DNA from: Chitinophagales bacterium
GTDB taxonomy: Bacteria > Bacteroidota > Bacteroidia > Chitinophagales > Chitinophagaceae
Direction of reading: 5' to 3'
Assembly (NCBI GenBank): GCA_015655015.1
Contig: JAATFV010000054.1
Span: forward strand, 1-40,609
Length of the DNA stretch: 40,609 bases
Shown: in pieces, positions 15,232-23,483 of the stretch
Layout: every line of letters starts with the position of its first letter
Position numbering within the stretch: position 1 is the first letter of the stretch
Position numbers and translations under genes: made by a program
The notes under the pieces: model-generated
What the model was told of the DNA's origin: nothing
Seen by the model: the letters and a program-made list of their open reading frames with translations, nothing else
Databases searched by the model: none

Positions 15232-15585
15232 ATGATGATCTTAATTGCAGGCCCTTACCGCAGCGGTACAGGAGATGACCCGGCCCTGATGGCCGAAAAT
15301 TTAAACCGCCTGGAAGAAGCAGCCCTTCCTTTGTTCAGAGCAGGGCATATTCCTATGATCGGTGAGTGGGTAGCGCTTCCGCTGCTGTGCCAGGCCGGCT
15401 CAAAAGTACCCGGGGATAAGCCATATAATGAAATTGCTTACCCGGTAGCGCATCGACTTCTGGAAAAATGCGATGCGGTCCTTCGCCTGGAGGGGGCCTC
15501 CAAAGGAGCAGATGAAGACGTCCGGATTGCAAAGGAACGGGGTCTACCGGTCTATTATAACCTGGAAGAGGCGTTGAAAGGATAA
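15232..15585 (+). CDS. DUF4406 / nucleoside 2-deoxyribosyltransferase-like protein
   Basis: A small 117-residue Rossmann-like protein. It has the opening ILIAGPYRSG, the mid-region HIPMIGEWVALPLL and the closing CDAVLRLEGASKGADEDVRIAKERGLPVYY, all typical of DUF4406 and shared with the nucleoside 2-deoxyribosyltransferase fold. That family cleaves or exchanges the N-glycosidic bond of deoxynucleosides, but DUF4406 members are mostly uncharacterised, so the reaction is an inference. It stands alone between a terminator and the convergent symporter gene. The first two codons are ATG ATG, either of which could start. Confidence 0.8.
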   Translation: MMILIAGPYRSGTGDDPALMAENLNRLEEAALPLFRAGHIPMIGEWVALPLLCQAGSKVPGDKPYNEIAYPVAHRLLEKCDAVLRLEGASKGADEDVRIAKERGLPVYYNLEEALKG

Positions 15586-15641
15586 ATGCCGGCCGGAATG
15601 TTGCGACAGTCTAATGGTATCGTTATGGTAGTATGGCAGTA

Positions 15642-17564
15642 TCATTGTGCCGGTCTGGCCGGATCGCTGCCCCTTCGCAGCCATTGGATGCCTTCGCTCA
15701 GCAACACCACGCCTATGGCGCCTACGACGTTGAACCACAGGAAGCTCAGGTGCACGATCCCCTTGCGGCTAAGGATCGTAAGAATGATAACGGCGATCTC
15801 CACGATCACGGCGCTGGTGAATACGGCTGCTCCTCCTACCCTCTTCCGGTAAAAAGCGACCAGGAAAATGCCCAGGATCACGCCATAGAACATAGAGCCC
15901 AATACATTCACCGCCTCGATCAGGCTATTGCCGAGATTATAAGCCAGCTGCGCTACGGCTACGCAGAAGATCCCCCAGAACAGGGTATACATCCGCGACA
16001 GGCGATATTCTCTTTCCGTAGAAAGCTCTTTTTTGGAGAACCGTTTATGAAAGTCTACGATCGTACAGGAAGAAAGGGAATTCAGGGTGGCCGCAATGGA
16101 ACCCCAGGCTGCCAGGAAAATAACGGCGATCAATAATCCGATCAATCCCTTAGGCAAATAATCCATTACGAACCGGAGGAAAATATAATTGGTATCGTTG
16201 TCGTCGCCTCCGACCTGCTTGTCATTTAACCAGCGCCGGATGGTAGCCTTGTAGCCGGCTTTTTTTACTTCTGCCGCCTGCAGCCGTTCTTCAGTTTGCC
16301 GGATGGCCGCAGCCTGCTGATCCCGTCCCGCCATACGCTGGTCCTGTGCTGACGCCTGCTGGTCCTGTCCTGTTGTCTGCTGGTCCTGTCCCGTTGTCTG
16401 CTGGTCCTGTCCTGATGTCCGCTGGTCCTGTGCTGATGTCCGCTGGTTCTGTCCTGACGCCTGACCTGCTGCATTTTGAGGCTGCTCCGCTGCCCGTTGA
16501 TCATGACCGGCGCCGAGGGAAAGCCAATTCCTCTCTTTTATCCGCTCTGCTTCCACCGTTTCGTAGGCGCTGTTCACCAATACCAAAGAATCCTTGTATT
16601 TGGATTTCGACAAGAGATCTATCTGCGACTGGTTGAAAAAAACAGGTTCCTTATTGAATTGATAGAAGGAAAACACCAGTACACCCAGCAACAGGATCAG
16701 GAACTGCATCGGCACCTTCACCAATCCGTTCATCAGCAGACCGAGCCGGCTTTCGCTTAATGAGCGGGCAGTGAGATAACGTCCCACCTGCGACTTGTCC
16801 GTTCCGAAATAGGACAAAGCCAGGAAAAATCCGCCGATCACCCCACTCAATAAATTATACCGGTCATTCCAGTCAAAGCCTTTTTCACTTATCCCGGTGG
16901 TAATGATATTCAGCTTACCCGCTTTCCCGCCAAGATGCAGGGCTTCTGAAAAACCGATATGGGGAGGCAGGCGGTGAATGACCATATATCCGGCTATGCA
17001 CATGCCGCCGAATATAATGATCAGCTGAAGCTGCTGTGTATAGGCTACTGCTTTAGCGCCACCCATCACCGTATAGATGATGAGCAGGCCGCCCATGAAG
17101 ATATTGGTCCATAAAATATCCCAACCCAAAAGAGAAGACAGGATAATTGAGGGGGCCGAAATACTAATGCCGGTAGACAAGCCCCGCTGCAGAAGGAAGA
17201 GGAAAGAGGTGAGGGTCCGCGTCCGGAGGTCAAATCGTTGTTCCAGGAATTCATAGGCTGTATACACCTTCAGGCGGTGAAAGACGGGGACGAAGGTGAT
17301 GCAAAGCACGACCATGGCCAGGGGCAGTCCAAAATAGTATTGAATGAACCGCATGCCGTCCGTATAGGCCTGTCCCGGAGCGGACAGGAACGTGACGGCG
17401 CTGGCCTGCGTGCCCATGATACTCAGCATCACCATGTACCAGGGCACTGTTCTGTTGCTGAGAAAATACCCTTCCATATCCCTGCTGGTACGTCCCTTAT
17501 ACAAGCCATAGGCAACCATTCCCAGTAAGGTAACGACCAATACTATCCAATCAGGCCAGCTCAT
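15642..17564 (-). CDS. SSS-family sodium:solute symporter with repeat-expanded loop
   Basis: A 640-residue inner-membrane transporter of the sodium:solute symporter family, with ~13-14 hydrophobic segments. Diagnostic stretches are VVTLLGMVAYGLYKGRTSRD, GYFLSNRTVPWYMVMLSIMG, the TM5-6 region GGAKAVAYTQQLQ, and LSYFGTDKSQVGRYLTARS, the conserved signature. The substrate is unknown; the neighbouring PIG-L deacetylase hints at a sugar or amino-sugar. Residues ~345-430 are a long hydrophilic loop with seven Gln/Asp-rich heptads (QDQQTTG type). Its ATG overlaps the stop of a 42-residue membrane protein as ATGA, so the two are probably made together. Confidence 0.88.
   Translation of the reverse strand: MSWPDWIVLVVTLLGMVAYGLYKGRTSRDMEGYFLSNRTVPWYMVMLSIMGTQASAVTFLSAPGQAYTDGMRFIQYYFGLPLAMVVLCITFVPVFHRLKVYTAYEFLEQRFDLRTRTLTSFLFLLQRGLSTGISISAPSIILSSLLGWDILWTNIFMGGLLIIYTVMGGAKAVAYTQQLQLIIIFGGMCIAGYMVIHRLPPHIGFSEALHLGGKAGKLNIITTGISEKGFDWNDRYNLLSGVIGGFFLALSYFGTDKSQVGRYLTARSLSESRLGLLMNGLVKVPMQFLILLLGVLVFSFYQFNKEPVFFNQSQIDLLSKSKYKDSLVLVNSAYETVEAERIKERNWLSLGAGHDQRAAEQPQNAAGQASGQNQRTSAQDQRTSGQDQQTTGQDQQTTGQDQQASAQDQRMAGRDQQAAAIRQTEERLQAAEVKKAGYKATIRRWLNDKQVGGDDNDTNYIFLRFVMDYLPKGLIGLLIAVIFLAAWGSIAATLNSLSSCTIVDFHKRFSKKELSTEREYRLSRMYTLFWGIFCVAVAQLAYNLGNSLIEAVNVLGSMFYGVILGIFLVAFYRKRVGGAAVFTSAVIVEIAVIILTILSRKGIVHLSFLWFNVVGAIGVVLLSEGIQWLRRGSDPARPAQ
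16314..16460 (-). repeat. Seven 21 bp in-frame repeats in the symporter gene
   Basis: Seven 21 bp units (plus strand ctgctggtcctgtcctgttg type) start at 16314, 16335, 16356, 16377, 16398, 16419 and 16440. They encode heptads such as GQDQQTT and AQDQRTS at residues 369-417 of the symporter. The central units differ by one or two bases, indicating recent expansion. Confidence 0.9.
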
Positions 17565-17689
17565 GAAAAATGTTTGGTAAGGAAATTAAAGAAGAGGATC
17601 AGGAGCAGCAGGAAGCCGATCACCAGTGCATACCAATAGCTCCATTTCTTAAATAATGGAACATCTTCCTTTTGTGTATCCTCATTCAT
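17561..17689 (-). CDS. 42-residue single-TM protein coupled to the symporter
   Basis: A short frame of 42 residues: a charged N-terminus (MNEDTQKEDVPLFKKW), one strong TM helix (YWYALVIGFLLLLILFFNFL) and a short basic end. Its TGA overlaps the symporter ATG (ATGA), the usual mark of translational coupling. The layout recalls small accessory subunits encoded just before some SSS transporters (for example DUF4212-type), but with one helix it is smaller and I do not recognise the family. Inferred role: assembly or stability partner of the symporter. Confidence 0.7.
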   Translation of the reverse strand: MNEDTQKEDVPLFKKWSYWYALVIGFLLLLILFFNFLTKHFS

Positions 17690-17718
17690 ATTGTGTATCC
17701 TTGTACAGATGAAGCAAT

Positions 17719-17907
17719 TTATTTCTTGTTCCTGTCCCTCTCCCGCTGTCTGTCCCTTTCCCGGTCCCGGTTTGCGATCAGCGAAGCGACCAATAATCCC
17801 ACGGCAAGGCCCACGATGAGCCCGAATGTCGCTCTTTTGATAAAACGTCCTACCACGAGCCCGACAACAATGGCTGTTACAATAGCGATATCTCTTCTTC
17901 GATTCAT
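17719..17907 (-). CDS. Small Gly-rich membrane protein with RDRE-repeat tail
   Basis: 62 residues from ATG 17907. Two short hydrophobic, glycine-rich segments (IAIVTAIVVGLVVG and FGLIVGLAVGLLVASLI) are joined by RFIKRAT, followed by a highly charged tail (NRDRERDRQRERDRNKK). The earlier TTG at 17925 is less likely as start. It lies between the PIG-L gene (27 bp away) and the 42-residue gene (29 bp away) on the same strand, so it is likely part of that operon. No family recognised. Glycine zipper-like spacing suggests helix packing. Confidence 0.55.
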   Translation of the reverse strand: MNRRRDIAIVTAIVVGLVVGRFIKRATFGLIVGLAVGLLVASLIANRDRERDRQRERDRNKK

Positions 17908-17934
17908 ATAATTAATTAACTTCAATATTCCTCA

Positions 17935-20415
17935 TCAAAACCCTTTCTTTTGATTAAGCGCAATGATATTTGCCAGCAGCCGGTAAGCGCCCGGCACTCC
18001 GGCAGGAAGTTCCCGGAAAAAGACCAGGCCTGTATAAACGAACTTTCCCTTTCCGTAACCGGCTATCACCAGGCTGCCTTTCTGATCGGATTCCCCCGGG
18101 TCTTTCATGGACAAGACTGTCTCATAGGCCGGATCGGTCTGTCCGGCAAAATAAATACCCCGTTCCTGGATCCATCCTTCGAAATCTTTATCCGTGATCT
18201 TATTCGGGAAATTCAGCACCGGATGTGCCGGCTGCAGGAAGTTCACGCGGGCGTTCTCATCCGTCACCCGGATATTGGCCACGGCGAAGGGGAATGGCCC
18301 TATATTGGTTTTCACCTGTCCCAGATCCTCGCGGTTGTACTGAACGATAAGGTTGCCTCCTTCTTTCACATACTCCATGAGCACGTCATGACGGGCCGTC
18401 AGCCAGTCATGGACATCATAGGCGCGGATGCCGGTGAGGATGGCGTCGAAGGATCGCAGGTTAGCCGGCGTAATATCTTTTTCTTTGAGCAGCACGACTT
18501 CATACCCCATCTGTACCAGGGCCTGCGGCACTTTGTCTCCGGCCCCTTCGATGTAACCGATCCGGTGACCGGCCGTTTTTACATCTGCCAGCACAAACTT
18601 TTCGACCGCGGGACGGAAATAATCGATGCGGGGAATATGATCATAAGAGACGGTTCGCAATTGCAGGGCGGTATCCTTCCGGCCGTTATGGTCGAGCAAC
18701 AGATTGGCTGTCATCGAACCCGTGGCGCCGGCGGCAGGCCGGGCCGACCAGGATCCCAGGGCAGCTGCCGTTTGCTGAACCGTAAGTCCTGCCGTCGGGG
18801 TCAGCTCCATCTTCGGTAAAGTCCCATGGCCGCCATAACTGGCTGTCTCTACCCGAAATCCTTTTTCTTCTCCATCGGTGAACAGGAGCAGAGATGGATC
18901 GAATTGTGCTGTAGCGGGAGGCAGGATCGTCAGCGGTTCATACAGCTCTCCTTTCACTGCGTCGGTGAACTTGTATTGTACGGGACGGGTGAAGACCATT
19001 TCTTCCCCGCCCACTGTCAGCCGGAATCGGGCTTCATAGGCAGGAGCGCTCTGCGGATCGCCGATCAGCCGCTGATCCTTTACGTTGAAAGAGCCCGGCG
19101 ACATTTCTTCCGCCAGCCAGTAGGGCTGGGTAACCGGTGTTTGAGGAGAGACGAAGATATTGTGAGAAAAGTAATAGTTCTTATCCCCCTCCAGCTGCTG
19201 ACGGTAAGCGGTGTCATAGCTGTCCACGGAAATCCCACGGACAGCGATCGGTGCGTTGAGCCGGTTGTTCAGCACAAAGGATACCGACAGGGAATCTCCC
19301 TGTACGGCATAAGGGCCGCGGACCACTGCTTCCAGCCACAGGCCGCTGCAGGCTTCAATCAGCTGCTGCACCTCCCTGAGCTTCTGTGTTTTCCAGTAAC
19401 AATCTTTTAAGGCGGTAATCGCCTTGTATACGCCTACCAGTCCCGGGACGGAATGCTCGGGATGCAGCAGGGAATACTCCTTTGACAGCTGATCGACCAT
19501 CCCTTCTATTTTCTCCCCGCCGGGCACGCGGTGCCAGGACGTTACAATATTCTCCATCGGATCTTCATGAGCGGGCTCTCCGGCTACGGGGCGAAAATAT
19601 TCCATGGACTGGCCACGGGCGGGGGTAAGGGCAGCGCCCTGGCTTTTATGGTTGGTGCGGCTCTCGGCAGCCAGCTCTCCGTAACTTTTTCCCAGGATCG
19701 GGTTGTAGTTTCCTACGTCGATCTTCAGCTGGTCGTCACTGGTAGTATTGAAATTACCGAAGTTGAAGGTGTTCCAGAGAATACGTTTGGCCTGCCAGGG
19801 CTGGACGCCATATTTGAACTGTTCGGGGAAACGGGAAGGATCTGCCGCTGCTGTAAAGGCTTCATGTGCCAGTACGGCCGATGCGGAATGATGGCCATGA
19901 CCGGCACGACCGTCTTCGGGGAAGCGGGTGATGATGATGTCCGGCTGGAATTTCCGGATCACCCATACGACATCGCTAAGTATCTTTTCTTTGCCCCATG
20001 TCTTCAGGGCTTCGTCTGTCGATTTGGTGAAGCCGAAGTCGAACGCGCGGGCAAAGAACTGATCGGCCCCATCCACCCGGCGGGCGGCCAGCATTTCCTG
20101 GGTACGGATAAGGCCAAGCTCTACGCCCTGCTCGTCCCCGATCAGGTTCTGACCGCCATCTCCTCTTGTCATGGACAGATAACCGGTACGGTACAGGCGA
20201 TCCTTCGCCATGTAGGCGATCAGTCTTGAATTTTCGTCATCCGGATGCGCGGCAACGTACAGTACGGAGCCCAGGACGTTGAGTTTTTTCAGACGGAGGA
20301 AGATTTCCGCTGAGGTGATGGTCGCGGGGGACTGGGCGGAGAGGCCGGCGCCTGCCCCGAGGCAGGCGATGAAAAGAGAGGTGGTCATCCAGCGAAAAAT
20401 AGTAGCCTTGTTCAT
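17935..20415 (-). CDS. PIG-L (LmbE) family deacetylase, long exported form
   Basis: An 826-residue exported protein. The signal peptide ends near LGAGAGLSAQ. The N-terminal PIG-L domain (~50-270) has VAAHPDDENSRLIAY (the AHPDDE zinc site) and GRAGHGHHSAS (HxxH), with LSMTRGDGGQNLIG between. This family removes N-acetyl groups from GlcNAc-type sugars. A middle beta-rich region is followed by a C-terminal domain with an alpha/beta ThuA/GATase-like look (YIEGAGDKVPQALVQMGYEV, SFDAILTGIRAYDVHDWL). This long architecture is common in Bacteroidota. Substrate not determinable. It heads a same-strand run of two small membrane proteins and a symporter, suggesting deacetylation in the periplasm coupled to uptake. 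The convergent-sense frames inside it are shadows. Confidence 0.9.
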   Translation of the reverse strand: MNKATIFRWMTTSLFIACLGAGAGLSAQSPATITSAEIFLRLKKLNVLGSVLYVAAHPDDENSRLIAYMAKDRLYRTGYLSMTRGDGGQNLIGDEQGVELGLIRTQEMLAARRVDGADQFFARAFDFGFTKSTDEALKTWGKEKILSDVVWVIRKFQPDIIITRFPEDGRAGHGHHSASAVLAHEAFTAAADPSRFPEQFKYGVQPWQAKRILWNTFNFGNFNTTSDDQLKIDVGNYNPILGKSYGELAAESRTNHKSQGAALTPARGQSMEYFRPVAGEPAHEDPMENIVTSWHRVPGGEKIEGMVDQLSKEYSLLHPEHSVPGLVGVYKAITALKDCYWKTQKLREVQQLIEACSGLWLEAVVRGPYAVQGDSLSVSFVLNNRLNAPIAVRGISVDSYDTAYRQQLEGDKNYYFSHNIFVSPQTPVTQPYWLAEEMSPGSFNVKDQRLIGDPQSAPAYEARFRLTVGGEEMVFTRPVQYKFTDAVKGELYEPLTILPPATAQFDPSLLLFTDGEEKGFRVETASYGGHGTLPKMELTPTAGLTVQQTAAALGSWSARPAAGATGSMTANLLLDHNGRKDTALQLRTVSYDHIPRIDYFRPAVEKFVLADVKTAGHRIGYIEGAGDKVPQALVQMGYEVVLLKEKDITPANLRSFDAILTGIRAYDVHDWLTARHDVLMEYVKEGGNLIVQYNREDLGQVKTNIGPFPFAVANIRVTDENARVNFLQPAHPVLNFPNKITDKDFEGWIQERGIYFAGQTDPAYETVLSMKDPGESDQKGSLVIAGYGKGKFVYTGLVFFRELPAGVPGAYRLLANIIALNQKKGF

Positions 20416-20497
20416 TCGTTATTCGTTTAGTCTATTTTTTCTTTTATACAGGTTTATTCTTTTACACATTTACACAGCTTTATAGCGGCGGGTTTTC

Positions 20498-20630
20498 TGA
20501 GCGGGCTTGCAGCCCGTGGGGCAACCGCGCCCGGGTCTAATGATGGCAGAACTTCGGTCTCAACACTGTAGAGCCCTCGTTCGTAACCTTCGCTACGCTT
20601 GGGTAGGGCAAAACGCCCGTGGCGTTTTAG
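20498..20630 (-). repeat. Dispersed intergenic repeat, copy B (inverted relative to copy A)
   Basis: The right module 20498-20544 is the reverse complement of 3020-3066 with 44 of 47 identical. The left module 20607-20630 corresponds to 2986-3011 with small indels. Copy B carries ~60 bp between the modules (20547-20606) where copy A has ~8 bp. The left-module end (TTTTAG on the plus strand) contains the TAA stop of the M14 peptidase gene. The hairpin CGGGCT-TGC-AGCCCG is kept. Confidence 0.8.
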
Positions 20631-23275
20631 TTACCAACCAGGAATACAGCATTGCAGAATAGCAATTTCCCATTCTCCCAGAAACTTCGGAACAAGGGAT
20701 CATCCGCCATATAAATAATCTCCCCTTTTCCCATGTCCTGTACGCCGAAGATCAGGCCGTCCTTCAGTTTTGCTTTTGCCTTGTTGCCGGTAAAGCCGCT
20801 GACATAATTATCTTTTTTGATAATTCCCACATTCCAGCCCCCATCCTTAATGAACTCATATACATTATCGTCCTGTTTCAGCGTATAATAATGATCCGGA
20901 TAGCCAAAAGCCAGGGGATGTGAATTATCCAGCTCCACCTTATAGATAGAGCCGGGGACACTATTCATTACTTCATCCCGCTGCCTGTTCCCATACCGGT
21001 GCAGGACGGAATAATCGTCGTCCTTTTTGTCCTTGTCCTCGTCTTTTTTATCGGCGGCCGAGGCTTTTTGCCGGATGCCCCATTCTATTTTCGACAATTG
21101 AGTGACGGCATCCTCCATTGCGATGAGACGTCCGCCTGCTTTCACCCAGTTCCGGAACGGTTCGGCCGCGTTGATGTCCGCTAAAGATTTATAATATCCG
21201 TTGGGGAGGATCAGTACGTCATAATTCTTCCAGTTCAGCCGGCTGATGTCATCGGCATTGATCTGGGTGATGGGGTATCCTAAGTCCTGTTCGAAGAAAT
21301 GCCAGACTTCTCCTGCACTCTGAGAGTTGGCTTCTTCTCCTGTCAGCAGTCCTACCCTTGGCCGATGGATAAAATGCACCCGGCCGCTTCCGAAATCGGC
21401 GCCTTTCTCCACAAAACCGGATACAATGGGAGATAGGACCACTCCTGTCTTCCGGGCAGCCTCCCATACGAGGGTCCAGCCGTTTTTACTGGCGGCGCTG
21501 TTGCCTGTGGACGTGATGATCAGGGTCCCTTTTTCGAAATTATTTCCGCCCGACTGAAAAGCTTCCTCGGCATACCGGGTCTTTACCCCTTTTTTCAGGA
21601 GCTCCGCCAGGAACCGGGCGCTCTGCATGCCTGTCCAGCGGACTGCGTAGCCGTACTGGCCGGCGCTGTTGTTCGCCCCACCGGCGGGTGCTGTTTTGTC
21701 CGCTCCATTTGCATTCGTGCCGTTCGCTACGCCGCTGCTCCCGGTCACATAAGTCCCGAGGCCGTAAGCCTGTAATCCATACACATATGGGATGGCCCAG
21801 GCCGTAATATCATAAGTTACGGAGTCGCTGATCCGGGAATTTCGCTCGAACAGGACCCTCAGCAAATTGGATTTGGGCTGGTTGGCATTGATCGCAATGT
21901 CATTAAGTCCGGCCTTGAAGGCAGCTATTTTACCTGTTTCATAATCCAGGCCGGTGAAGCTGCCCGAGGATACGGGGACCCAGTCGATATTATTTTTGTT
22001 CAATAAGATCTTAAGCCTGTCCAGCCGGTCCCCATATGGATCGGCCTTAATAAAATAAGCTTTGAATTCGCCTGCAGGCTTTGTTTCGGCGTCCGTGAAA
22101 TATTTCCTGAATTCCTTTACCAGGCGGGCGGCATTCTCGGAGGAGATCTCGATCGTCGACATGCTGGTAGTGTAGTGATGCTCCAGCCGGTCGGCCAGCG
22201 TGAGGGTATCTTCATCGCTGGTGACGATGGCTAATCCTGCCCGGATCCCTCCCTGCTCGAAGGTCATCCCGATGGAACCGTTATAGATGGGGTAGGTATC
22301 TCCGTAGCTGGGATAAAAAAGGTCAAATTCTTCTTTGGTGAAATAGAGCCAGCCCTGCTGATCGAAATATCTTGCATTGTTCTTCCCGATCTGCACCTGG
22401 AAATCGCGTTGCCAGGGAGTGATCACATCATGATAGGGCTCGGCGGCCGGAGCAAAATAATAAGGGTTGTTATAGCCCTGCTCATGAAAATCCACATGGA
22501 CCTGGGGCAGCCATTCGTTGTATTTTTTCACCCGCTGCTGTGTCTCGATCTGTGTTTGCCAGGCCCAATCCCTGTTGAGGTCGAAATTGTAGTGGTTGGT
22601 CCTGCCGGCAGGCCAGGGTTCCTGGTGCTCCCTCGACTGCGGATCGGGGTTGGCATCCTTGCCTACGGCTGTGTTGAACCAGTTCACATAGCGATCCCGG
22701 CCATCCGGGTTGAGACAGGGATCTATGATCACTATGGTATGCTGCAGCCATTCTTTCGATTTTGCGTTGGCGGGATTCACCAGCTCGTAAAAGGTCTTCA
22801 TCGCCGCCTCGGAAGAGGAAGGCTCATTACCATGTACATTGTAGCTAAGCCATACGATCGCAGGCGTACTTTCATCTGGAATTACCATTTTTTCACCGGT
22901 ACCCTGCTGCCGCCGTTCACCGGTACCCTGCTGCCGCCGGAGAATCGAATCATCCGGCATCATCCTGTCCTGCGTCACGCCGGCCAGCCGCAGGTTGTTC
23001 AGGCGGATATCCTCCAGCCGCCGCAAATTCTCCGGGGAGGCGATATAGGCCAGCAGGAGCGGTCGTCCTTCATAAGTCTCTCCGTATTGCTCCAGCTTCA
23101 CCTGGCCGGGAACCTTTCCGGCTACTTCCTTAAAATAGCTCACAATTTTATGATGCGGCGTAAAATGAGTTCCCAGCGGATATCCCAAAAAGGCCTCCGG
23201 AGAAGGTGGATTTTGGGAAAAAACAGGGTAGACCAGCATCAAAAGTCCATAAAAAAGGGCCAGGATCTTTCGCAT
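20627..23275 (-). CDS. M14-family metallopeptidase, exported, with C-terminal GATase-like region
   Basis: Zinc carboxypeptidase-like enzyme, 882 residues from ATG 23275, which opens a clean signal peptide (MRKILALFYGLLMLVYPVFS then Q). The longer frame from 23347 would bury it. M14 residues are present: H148 and E151 (NVHGNEPSSSEA), H264 (VDFHEQGYNN) and catalytic-type E340 (GMTFEQGG). The Bacteroidota long form continues with a C-terminal alpha/beta domain (YDVLILPNGYYKSL, WVKAGGRLIAMEDAV). A 24 bp tandem duplication adds RRQQGTGE twice just before the zinc-binding strand. The stop codon lies within a dispersed repeat. Likely periplasmic or outer-membrane peptide or cell-wall degradation. 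Confidence 0.88.
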   Translation of the reverse strand: MRKILALFYGLLMLVYPVFSQNPPSPEAFLGYPLGTHFTPHHKIVSYFKEVAGKVPGQVKLEQYGETYEGRPLLLAYIASPENLRRLEDIRLNNLRLAGVTQDRMMPDDSILRRQQGTGERRQQGTGEKMVIPDESTPAIVWLSYNVHGNEPSSSEAAMKTFYELVNPANAKSKEWLQHTIVIIDPCLNPDGRDRYVNWFNTAVGKDANPDPQSREHQEPWPAGRTNHYNFDLNRDWAWQTQIETQQRVKKYNEWLPQVHVDFHEQGYNNPYYFAPAAEPYHDVITPWQRDFQVQIGKNNARYFDQQGWLYFTKEEFDLFYPSYGDTYPIYNGSIGMTFEQGGIRAGLAIVTSDEDTLTLADRLEHHYTTSMSTIEISSENAARLVKEFRKYFTDAETKPAGEFKAYFIKADPYGDRLDRLKILLNKNNIDWVPVSSGSFTGLDYETGKIAAFKAGLNDIAINANQPKSNLLRVLFERNSRISDSVTYDITAWAIPYVYGLQAYGLGTYVTGSSGVANGTNANGADKTAPAGGANNSAGQYGYAVRWTGMQSARFLAELLKKGVKTRYAEEAFQSGGNNFEKGTLIITSTGNSAASKNGWTLVWEAARKTGVVLSPIVSGFVEKGADFGSGRVHFIHRPRVGLLTGEEANSQSAGEVWHFFEQDLGYPITQINADDISRLNWKNYDVLILPNGYYKSLADINAAEPFRNWVKAGGRLIAMEDAVTQLSKIEWGIRQKASAADKKDEDKDKKDDDYSVLHRYGNRQRDEVMNSVPGSIYKVELDNSHPLAFGYPDHYYTLKQDDNVYEFIKDGGWNVGIIKKDNYVSGFTGNKAKAKLKDGLIFGVQDMGKGEIIYMADDPLFRSFWENGKLLFCNAVFLVGN
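22892..22939 (-). repeat. Perfect 24 bp tandem duplication in the M14 gene
   Basis: 22892-22915 and 22916-22939 are identical (ttcaccggtaccctgctg then ccgccg). In the gene they read as two copies of an eight-residue unit, RRQQGTGE, in frame and upstream of the HGNE zinc site. Confidence 0.92.
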
Positions 23276-23483
23276 TGTCTGTTTTCTCCGCATTATAATG
23301 AGGTGCATGTAGTAAGTAATGAAGCGTGAATGTAAGTAAACAGCCAAAATAAAAAAAGCTACCCATCATATTTCGAAGCGGGCTCCCCGAAAACCCGCGG
23401 ACATCTTTCCCCAAACGTCCGTTCTCCTGAAAAGGTCATTTTTCCATTTTTTGATGGTAACTTTCCTTTAAATTTTCGCCGTT

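Noticed and set aside
18826..20229. Plus-strand frames (194 and 232 codons) inside the PIG-L gene
   Set aside because: Antisense shadows of a conserved deacetylase; no start context or family signature.
22409..23329. 306-codon plus-strand frame inside the M14 gene
   Set aside because: Antisense to a protein with intact zinc-binding motifs; no domain seen.
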